A stretch of DNA of 5,818 bases from Chloroflexota bacterium (GTDB lineage: Bacteria; Chloroflexota; Dehalococcoidia; UBA2979): positions 4,109 to 9,926 of the forward strand of contig VYDC01000064.1 of assembly GCA_009843585.1 (NCBI GenBank). The letters run 5' to 3'. Position numbers and translations under genes: made by a program. This document shows, one piece after another, positions 1 to 5,007 of the stretch; the stretch's first letter is position 1; every line of letters begins with the position of its first letter. The notes under the pieces were generated by a model. That model saw only the letters and a list, made by a program, of their open reading frames with translations. It was not told where the DNA came from and made no database searches.

Positions 1-66
1 CGATGACCGAGGAGGCGGTCACGAGCTGGCCGCTCTCCTCGTCGTAGACCGCCTCCTCGGTCATCG
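1..66. repeat. Perfect 20-bp inverted repeat at the window edge
   Basis: Bases 1-20 are the exact reverse complement of 47-66, with a 26-base spacer. The match stops inward at 21/46 (A/A) and cannot be followed outward because the window ends. Both arms lie in the coxL frame. The inner arm encodes normal family sequence (MTEEAV), while the edge arm encodes VTASSVI, which stops resembling CoxL partway through. It may be a foldback or assembly artefact rather than a biological element. Confidence 0.7.
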
Positions 67-2143
67 CCTGGCCGACGCCCTGCGCGATGCCGCCGTGGAT
101 CTGGCCGGCGACGATGAGCGGGTTGACCACGTTGCCGCAGTCGTCCACGCCGACGAAGCGCTGCAGCTCGAGCTCGCCGGTCTCCCGGTCGATCTCGACC
201 TGCGAGATGTAGCAGCCGAAGGGCCAGGTGAAGCCCTCGGGCTCCCAGAAGGCCTCCTCGCTCAGGCCCGGTTCGGTGTCCGGCGGGAGCGGGATCGGCA
301 CGTAGGCGAACGCCGCGACGTCGGCGAAGGAGACGCCCGTCTCCTCCCGGCCCGTCGGCCCGATCATCCCGTCCTTGAAGGAGAGATCGGCCGGCTGGAG
401 CTCGAGCATCGGCGCCGCGAAGCGGCGCATCTTGTCCTGCACCTTCGACGTGGCGAGGAGCAGCGCCGTTCCGCCCACGACCTGCGAGCGGCTGCCGAAG
501 GTCCCGGTGCCGCCCCGCACCTGGCCGGTGTCGCCGTGGACGATGGTGATGTCGTCCATCGGGATGCTGAACTCGTCCGCGACCATCTGCGCGAACGTCG
601 TCTCGTGGCCCTGCCCGTGGGCCGAGACCCCGGTCGTGGCGCGCACCTTGCCGTCGCGCTCCACGCTCACGCTCGCGTGCTCCCAGAGCCCGACCGACGG
701 CATCGCCGCCGAGGGGCCGAAGCCGCAGATCTCCGTGTAGAAGGAGAGGCCGAGCCCGACCAGGCGGCCCTCGGCGCGCGCCGAGTCGCGAGCCGCCTTC
801 ATCTCCTCCCACCCGGCGTTCTGGAGCGCCGTGTCGAGCGCGCGCTCGTACTCGCCGGAGTCGTAGACCATCCCGCCCGCGGTCGTGTACGGGAACTGGT
901 CCGGCTGGATGAAGTTGCGGCGGCGGACCTCGGCGGGGTCCACCCCCAGCCGGGCCGCCAGCATGTCGATGCCGCGCTCGAGGAAGTAGATCCCCTCCGG
1001 GCGCCCGGCGCCGCGGTAGGCGTCGGTCGGCATCTTGTTGGTGAAGACCTCGGTCAGGTCGCAGCGCACCACGCCGATGTCGTAGACGCCGCTGATCATG
1101 AAGGCGACCAGGGTCGGGATGGCGGCGGTGAGCACCATCTCGTAGGCGCCGATGTCGGCGACGAGGCGCATCTTGACGCCGAGGACCTTGCCCTCGCCGG
1201 TCGCCGCCAGGTCGAGGTAGCAGATCACGTCGCGCCCGTGGATGGTCGTGAGGAACGCCTCGGAGCGATCCTCGATCCACTTCACCGGGAGCCCGAGGCG
1301 CCTCGAGATCGCCGCGGCGACGAAGTCCTCCCCGTAGACGTTGATCTTGCTCCCGAAGCCGCCGCCGACGTCGGGCGCTATGACGCGGACCTGGTGCTGG
1401 CCCATGCCGAGGATGGCGGCGAGCAGGGTGCGCGCGATGTGCGGGTTCTGCGTCGTCGACCACACCGTGAGCTCGTCGTTGCCGGGCTCGAAGCGCGCGA
1501 TGACGCCGCGCGGCTCCATGGCGTTCGGGACCAGGCGCTGGCTGACCATGCGCTGCGAGATCACGACGTCGGCCTGCTCGAAGGCCTCGTTGAGGGCCGA
1601 CTCGTCCTCTATTTCGAGCGTCGCCGGGTTGACGCCGGTGCCGGCCGGCGCCAGCGGGACCGCGAGGTTGTTCTCGAAGGCCTCGTGGATCACCGCCGGG
1701 TCGCCGTTCATCGCCCGCTCGGGGTCCACCACCGCCGGCAGCTCCTCGATGTCGACTTCGATCGCGTCGGCGGCGTCGGCGGCGAGGTAGCGATCGCTCG
1801 CCACCACGACGGCGACGGGCTCGCCCACATAGCGGACGCGGTCGGGCGTGACGGAGTGGTGATCCGGCGCCGGGAAGGGCGTCGCGACGGGCATCGCGGG
1901 GATCATCTCTGCGAGCTGGGCGCCGGTGAGCACGAGCTCGACGCCGGGCATCGCCTCGGCGGCGCTCGTGTCGATGGAGCGGATGATCCCGTGCGCCACG
2001 TCGCTGCGCTTGAAGGCGAGATGCAGCATCCCCGGCAGCTTCATGTCGTCGACGTAGTTGCCGCGGCCCTTGACGAGCCGCGGGTCCTCGCGACGGCGGA
2101 CGCGCTGCCCGACGAGACGTCCGGGGGTCGCCTGCATGGTCAC
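1..2143 (-). CDS. coxL: CoxL-like molybdopterin-binding large subunit, form II (C-terminus outside window)
   Basis: Large catalytic subunit of an aerobic CO dehydrogenase/xanthine dehydrogenase-type molybdenum hydroxylase, a cytoplasmic enzyme carrying Mo-molybdopterin cytosine dinucleotide. 714 codons are visible and run off the left edge; CoxL proteins are usually about 780-810 residues. Seen: an N-terminal [18 protein letters not shown] segment, VGGGFGSK (residues 259-266), the active-site loop AYRGAGR (375-381), HGQGHETTF (509-517), and a C-terminal [15 protein letters not shown] stretch. AYRGAGR, in place of AYXCSFR, marks form II, whose physiological substrate is unsettled. The GVGE-type region with the catalytic glutamate would lie beyond the edge. 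Start: GTG at 2143 overlaps the coxS stop as GTGA and sits 6 bases after AGGAGG; ATG at 2137 is the alternative, 12 bases after it. The last few residues at the edge (ASSVI) fit the family poorly; see the inverted repeat at 1-66. Confidence 0.93.
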   Translation of the reverse strand, partial: MTMQATPGRLVGQRVRRREDPRLVKGRGNYVDDMKLPGMLHLAFKRSDVAHGIIRSIDTSAAEAMPGVELVLTGAQLAEMIPAMPVATPFPAPDHHSVTPDRVRYVGEPVAVVVASDRYLAADAADAIEVDIEELPAVVDPERAMNGDPAVIHEAFENNLAVPLAPAGTGVNPATLEIEDESALNEAFEQADVVISQRMVSQRLVPNAMEPRGVIARFEPGNDELTVWSTTQNPHIARTLLAAILGMGQHQVRVIAPDVGGGFGSKINVYGEDFVAAAISRRLGLPVKWIEDRSEAFLTTIHGRDVICYLDLAATGEGKVLGVKMRLVADIGAYEMVLTAAIPTLVAFMISGVYDIGVVRCDLTEVFTNKMPTDAYRGAGRPEGIYFLERGIDMLAARLGVDPAEVRRRNFIQPDQFPYTTAGGMVYDSGEYERALDTALQNAGWEEMKAARDSARAEGRLVGLGLSFYTEICGFGPSAAMPSVGLWEHASVSVERDGKVRATTGVSAHGQGHETTFAQMVADEFSIPMDDITIVHGDTGQVRGGTGTFGSRSQVVGGTALLLATSKVQDKMRRFAAPMLELQPADLSFKDGMIGPTGREETGVSFADVAAFAYVPIPLPPDTEPGLSEEAFWEPEGFTWPFGCYISQVEIDRETGELELQRFVGVDDCGNVVNPLIVAGQIHGGIAQGVGQAMTEEAVYDEESGQLVTASSVI

Positions 2144-2607
2144 TTCGCACCTCCTGCCGCGCTTCGGATGGCGTTGACGATGTGCTCGTAGCCGGTGCAG
2201 CGGCAGAGGTTGCCGTCGAGCCCCCGCCTAATCTCGTCCTCCGAGGGATCGGGGTGGCGCTCCAGCAGGTCGACGCCGGACATGATCATGCCGGGCGTGC
2301 AGTAGCCGCACTGGAGCCCGTGCTCGTCCCAGAAGGCCTGCTGGAGGGGATGCATCTCCCCCTCCGCCGAGAGGCCCTCGATCGTCGTCACGGAGCAGCC
2401 GTCCGCCTGCACGGCGAAAACGGTGCAGGACTTGGCGGCGTCGCCGTCGATGATCACGGTGCAGGCGCCGCACTGGCTGGTGTCGCAGCCCACGTGCGTG
2501 CCGGTGAGGTTCAACTCGTCACGCAGCAGGTGCACCAGGAGCAGGCGCGGCTCCACCTCCAGTTCGTGGAGCCGCCCGTTCACGGTCACCGAAATCGGTA
2601 CGCTCAT
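2140..2607 (-). CDS. coxS: CoxS-like [2Fe-2S] small subunit of molybdenum hydroxylase
   Basis: Iron-sulfur subunit that passes electrons from the molybdenum centre of CoxL to the FAD subunit. The product is 155 residues, normal for CoxS (about 155-166). The N-terminal plant-ferredoxin-like half has Cys41, Cys46, Cys49 and Cys61 (motif [10 protein letters not shown], then SC). The C-terminal four-helix half has Cys100, Cys103, Cys135 and Cys137 ([11 protein letters not shown] and GNLCRCTGY). All eight cluster ligands are therefore present and two intact [2Fe-2S] clusters are expected. The start ATG (2607-2605) shares bases with the TGA of coxG (ATGA overlap), and the stop overlaps the GTG of coxL. 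A purine-rich GGAGAGG lies about 11 bases upstream, so initiation probably relies partly on coupling to coxG. The same frame stays open for about 490 bases further upstream, but that part lies across coxG and is not coding. Confidence 0.96.
   Translation of the reverse strand: MSVPISVTVNGRLHELEVEPRLLLVHLLRDELNLTGTHVGCDTSQCGACTVIIDGDAAKSCTVFAVQADGCSVTTIEGLSAEGEMHPLQQAFWDEHGLQCGYCTPGMIMSGVDLLERHPDPSEDEIRRGLDGNLCRCTGYEHIVNAIRSAAGGAK
2149..2155 (-). promoter_or_regulatory. Shine-Dalgarno sequence deciding the coxL start
   Basis: On the minus strand AGGAGGT lies inside the last codons of coxS. From GGAGG to the GTG at 2143 is 6 bases, and to the ATG at 2137 is 12 bases. Spacing favours GTG, which also gives the GTGA stop/start overlap. 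Confidence 0.6.
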
Positions 2608-3065
2608 CTCACCGCGCCCCTCTCCGTCGCCTCGCTCGCCGATCTCTCTATCGCATCGAAGAACTGCCGCGCCATGGTGCGCGCCGACGCCGCCAGGAGC
2701 CTGCTCCCGACCCGGGCCACCGCGCCGCGCACCGTGACGTCGGCCTCGTAGCGCAGCCTGGTGCCGCCCCCGTCGTCTGTGAGCTCGATGGCGGCCTCCC
2801 CGGTCCCGCCCCCGGGGCGTCCCTGGGCCGAGGCGACGAGCGTGTAGCGGCTCTCCGGCTCGCGGTCCTTGAGCTCGACGCGGCCCGTGAACGCCCCCCG
2901 GACCGGGCCGATCCCCACATCGGCGGCGAGCTCCCAGGTGCCGGGCGCGACCTCGTCGAAGGCCGTGCAGCCCGGGATCGCCTGGCGGAGGGAGGCGGGG
3001 CTCTGCAGGTGCGTCCACACCACCGAACGGGGGAGTTCGAAGCGGTGCTCGCCGTGGATGCGCAC
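2604..3065 (-). CDS. coxG: CoxG-like SRPBCC-fold protein (short form without membrane anchor)
   Basis: Carbon monoxide dehydrogenase subunit G family (COG3427, SRPBCC/START-like fold with a hydrophobic pocket). In known CO dehydrogenase systems CoxG links the enzyme to the membrane and has been implicated in quinone handling. Seen in the 153 residues: an N-terminal [13 protein letters not shown] strand, the conserved AIPGC (29-33), [14 protein letters not shown] (52-65), a Gly-rich turn followed by GEAAIEL, and a C-terminal helix with [20 protein letters not shown]. It ends soon after this helix, so the Pro-rich tail and transmembrane anchor of longer CoxG proteins are absent. I chose GTG 3065 because MRIHGEHRF matches the usual MxLxGEYRF start and a GGGGG run lies 6 bases upstream; TTG 3080 would add five residues (MWGWV). 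It is first in the operon and overlaps coxS by four bases. The family call is firm, but its role in a form II system is inferred. Confidence 0.88.
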   Translation of the reverse strand: MRIHGEHRFELPRSVVWTHLQSPASLRQAIPGCTAFDEVAPGTWELAADVGIGPVRGAFTGRVELKDREPESRYTLVASAQGRPGGGTGEAAIELTDDGGGTRLRYEADVTVRGAVARVGSRLLAASARTMARQFFDAIERSASEATERGAVR

Positions 3066-3083
3066 GACCCACCCCCACAAGCC

Positions 3084-3112
3084 GGGCGGATGATAGCACC
3101 GATGATCCGCCC
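3084..3112. promoter_or_regulatory. Imperfect palindrome, likely operator or leader hairpin
   Basis: Arms GGGCGGATGAT (3084-3094) and ATGATCCGCCC (3102-3112) are complementary at 10 of 11 positions, with a single G/G mismatch, around the 7-base centre AGCACCG. The element lies between coxG and the divergent transporter gene, 18 bases upstream of the coxG start codon, and overlaps the proposed -10 box of the coxG operon. That position suits a dimeric repressor. It could instead act as an RNA hairpin if transcription starts outside it. No regulator gene is in the window, so the binding partner is unknown. Confidence 0.55.
3090..3095 (-). promoter_or_regulatory. Candidate -10 box for the coxG-coxS-coxL operon
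   Basis: The minus strand reads TATCAT here, five of six matches to TATAAT, in one of the few AT-containing patches of the intergenic region. Transcription would start near 3083, leaving a leader of about 18 bases before the GTG of coxG. No good -35 hexamer lies 16-18 bases upstream, which would fit a promoter needing an activator or an extracytoplasmic-type signal. Confidence 0.35.
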
Positions 3113-3138
3113 CGTGGGCGCGCGGCCCCCGGGTGCTA
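3094..3138. repeat. Inverted repeat TAGCACC / GGTGCTA across the divergent region
   Basis: TAGCACC (3094-3100) and GGTGCTA (3132-3138) are perfectly complementary over 7 bases with a 31-base spacer. The left copy is mostly the loop of the larger palindrome at 3084-3112, so in RNA the two could compete or form a pseudoknot. A separate GC-only pair, GGGCC (3151-3155) and GGCCC (3168-3172), lies downstream and is less remarkable in DNA this GC-rich. Confidence 0.3.
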
Positions 3139-3181
3139 CCGTGCCGGTCGGGGCCGCGCTGGCGCGAGGCCCGGACAGCCG

Positions 3182-3196
3182 GGAGGTCCTCCCATC
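3182..3196 (+). promoter_or_regulatory. Ribosome binding site pointing to an ATC start for the transporter
   Basis: GGAGG at 3182-3186 is a full Shine-Dalgarno match. Seven bases later is ATC (3194-3196), in frame with the transporter. No ATG, GTG or TTG occurs in that frame from 3092 to 3256, and the next in-frame ATG (3257) is 70 bases from the GGAGG. The site therefore supports non-standard initiation at ATC, or an ATG miscalled or mutated to ATC. Confidence 0.5.
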
Positions 3197-4891
3197 GATC
3201 CGCGCGCCATCGGCGATCTGCCGCTTCTCCAGCGCCGGCGCATCCGCGCCTGGTGCATGTACGACTGGGCCAACTCCGCGTTCGCCACCAGCGTCGCCGC
3301 GATCACCCCCGTCTACTTCGTCTTCCTCTTCAAGGAGGCCGTCGGCGAGGACGGGACGGTCCTGGGCATCTTCACCGGGAGCTCCATGTGGAGCCTGGGT
3401 GTCGCGCTCTCGACCGCCGTCGTCGCCTTCTCGAGCCCGGTGCTCGGCGTCATCTCCGACCGCGTGCCGATACGCCGGGCGCTGCTCGCGACCTACACCA
3501 CCCTCGGCTCGCTCTGCACGGCGCTTGCGTTCTTCGCGACCTGGACCCCGCTCCCCTGGCTCTGGATGTTCGCGACCTACGTGCTCGCCAACATCGGCTT
3601 CGTCGGCGGGCTCATCGTCTACAACTCCTTCCTGCCGCACCTCGGGCCGAGGCACCTCCTGGACGAGATCAGCAGCCGGGGCTACGCCTACGGCTACCTG
3701 GGCGGCGGCCTCTTGCTCGTGGTGCACCTCGCGCTCGTCCTCGCCACGCTCGATGGCGACTACGCCGACCTGGTCACCCGGCTCGCCTTCGTCTCCGTCG
3801 GGGCCTGGTGGTTCGGCTGGGCCATTTGGACGCTCCGCGTCGTGCCGGAGCCTCCGCTGGCGAGCCCGGCCGGGCGCGTGACGGCGGCCTCCGCGGTCGC
3901 GATCGGGTTCCGCGAGCTGCGCCAGACGCTGCGGGAGATCGCTCGCTTCCGGGTCGTGCTCGTCTTCCTCGCCGCCTACGTGCTCTTCAACGACGGCCTG
4001 CAGACGGTGCTCGCGATCGCCGGCGCCTACGCCGCCGACACGCTGGGCATCCCGCTCGCCTTCAACATGGGGACGATCGCGATCATCCAGTTCGTCGCCG
4101 TCCCCGGCGCTCTCGCCTTCAGCCGGCTCGCCGACCGCATCTCGACGAAGAACGCGCTCACCGTCGCGCTCGGCATCTGGGTGGGGATCGTCCTGCTCGG
4201 CGTCTCGCTCGCCCCGCTTCCGCCGAGCGCCCACGGCGATTTCGACATCCGGCTCTCCTACCAGGAAGCGTCGGGGGACTACGGGATCGAGGCGGCGCCC
4301 GATGGCGACGACCCGGTGACGCTCGCTGCGGGCGGTGCCACATGGGAGATCGCGGAGGGCGACGCCGTCCGGCCCTCCGAGGCCGCCTCGCTCGCCGAGG
4401 CGGTGCGCGGTGGGGACGGCGTCGAGTACTCGCTCTCGATCCGGGGAGGACCTCACGACGGCGACTCCGCCGTCGGAGCGGCCCACCCGTCGGTCCTGGG
4501 GGACGGCCCCGTCGACTGGTGGCCCTCGTTCGTCAGGGACCATGTGTGGCAGCCGCTCGGTCTGGGCGTGGGCCCGCAGTGGCTCCTGCTCGGGACGATG
4601 GTGGGCTGGGTGATCGGCGGGAGCCAGGCGCTCGCCCGCAGCCTCTTCGCGCAGATCACGCCCCAGCACCGCAGCGGGGAGTTCTTCTCGTTCTTCGGCT
4701 TCATCGGCCGGGCGTCCTCGGTCTTCGGGCCGACGGTCTACATCGCGGCGACGGCGCTCTTCGACACGCGCGTCGCCGTCACCGCGATCCTCGTGATCAT
4801 CCTCGCGGGGACCCTCGTGCTGAGGTGGGTCGATGTCCGGGAGGGTGCCCGCGTCGCGGCCGCGGAGGATGCACGCGCCGGCGTCGCCTGA
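3194..4891 (+). CDS. UMF1/Atg22-like MFS transporter
   Basis: Predicted 12-helix inner-membrane permease of the UMF1 group of the major facilitator superfamily (COG2270, Atg22-like); substrates of bacterial members are mostly unknown. Numbered from the ATC at 3194 (565 residues), helices fall near 20-46, 66-88, 95-115, 120-147, 163-185, 196-216, 252-278, 289-312, 320-343, 462-485, 497-521 and 526-545. Family hallmarks are RRRIRAWCMYDWANSAF (14-30), an MFS motif A (G85...D89-R90...R94-R95), its second-half copy D314-R315, and GGSQALARSLFAQ followed by GEFFSFFGFIGRASSVFGP. A hydrophilic segment of about 118 residues (344-461) separates helices 9 and 10 and should face outside. The only standard start is ATG 3257 (544 residues), but it would cut off the conserved residues just before YDWANSAF; the good Shine-Dalgarno at 3182 places the start at 3194. 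It is divergent from coxG. The family call is firm, the start is inferred, and the substrate is unknown. Confidence 0.9.
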   Translation: MDPRAIGDLPLLQRRRIRAWCMYDWANSAFATSVAAITPVYFVFLFKEAVGEDGTVLGIFTGSSMWSLGVALSTAVVAFSSPVLGVISDRVPIRRALLATYTTLGSLCTALAFFATWTPLPWLWMFATYVLANIGFVGGLIVYNSFLPHLGPRHLLDEISSRGYAYGYLGGGLLLVVHLALVLATLDGDYADLVTRLAFVSVGAWWFGWAIWTLRVVPEPPLASPAGRVTAASAVAIGFRELRQTLREIARFRVVLVFLAAYVLFNDGLQTVLAIAGAYAADTLGIPLAFNMGTIAIIQFVAVPGALAFSRLADRISTKNALTVALGIWVGIVLLGVSLAPLPPSAHGDFDIRLSYQEASGDYGIEAAPDGDDPVTLAAGGATWEIAEGDAVRPSEAASLAEAVRGGDGVEYSLSIRGGPHDGDSAVGAAHPSVLGDGPVDWWPSFVRDHVWQPLGLGVGPQWLLLGTMVGWVIGGSQALARSLFAQITPQHRSGEFFSFFGFIGRASSVFGPTVYIAATALFDTRVAVTAILVIILAGTLVLRWVDVREGARVAAAEDARAGVA

Positions 4892-4902
4892 CCTGCGCCG
4901 GG

Positions 4903-4929
4903 TAGACAGTCGCCCGTAACGCTTATGCA
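4903..4929 (+). promoter_or_regulatory. Weak candidate promoter for the SH3b gene
   Basis: TAGACA (4903-4908) and TATGCA (4924-4929) resemble -35 and -10 boxes with a short 15-base spacer, in the only AT-richer stretch between the transporter stop (4891) and the SH3b start (5004). The start site would fall around 4936-4939, close to or at an ATG. The match is poor and may be chance. I see no convincing terminator hairpin with a T-run in 4892-5003. Confidence 0.2.
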
Positions 4930-4938
4930 CTCGAACAT

Positions 4939-5007
4939 ATGAGCATGGCAGGCCAGACTTCCCCGGCGGCACCCCGCCCCTGCGCGCGCCACGCTGCCGC
5001 CCGATGA
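4939..5007 (+). other. Possible 22-codon leader ORF overlapping the SH3b start
   Basis: ATG at 4939 opens a short frame (MSMAGQTSPAAPRPCARHAA, then AR) that ends at TGA 5005-5007. Its stop overlaps the SH3b start codon as ATGA. The SH3b gene has no visible Shine-Dalgarno, so coupled translation from this leader would explain how ribosomes reach its start. The leader also lacks a Shine-Dalgarno; if transcription starts near 4936-4939 it could be read leaderless. A second ATG at 4945 is in frame. A short ORF with an ATGA overlap could be chance, and I do not recognise the peptide. Confidence 0.25.

Noticed and set aside
95..2191. A 698-codon open frame on the plus strand antisense to coxL
   Set aside because: It mirrors the codon pattern of the well-supported coxL on the minus strand, has an Arg/His/Asp/Gly/Val-rich composition with no recognisable motif, and arises because high-GC codons rarely make stops on the opposite strand.
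2608..3099. Upstream extension of the coxS frame, suggesting a longer or fused coxS
   Set aside because: The extension translates coxG in the wrong frame and is Arg/Gly-rich without motifs. The ATG at 2607 gives a normal-length CoxS with the usual N-terminus.
3151..3172. GC-rich hairpin GGGCC...GGCCC as a terminator
   Set aside because: No T-run follows, and it lies upstream of the transporter start where a terminator has no gene to end. Short GC inverted repeats are expected at this base composition.
3133..4905. A 590-codon plus-strand frame overlapping the transporter, and a 290-codon one at 3009-3881
   Set aside because: Both are alternative frames of the transporter region with Arg- or Ser/Pro-rich translations and no membrane segments or family motifs.
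4892..4938. Terminator after the transporter gene
   Set aside because: Only 4-bp stems such as CGGG/CCCG can be drawn, with no T-rich tail.
4925..4942. Mini ORF MHSNI
   Set aside because: Five codons with no ribosome site, and it overlaps the better-placed leader ORF at 4939. Nothing supports translation.
2648..4972. A 774-codon open frame on the minus strand crossing the transporter and coxG
   Set aside because: It is antisense to the UMF1 transporter and out of frame with coxG, with a low-complexity Arg/Glu/Asp/Gly-rich translation. The transporter frame shows family motifs and membrane helices.
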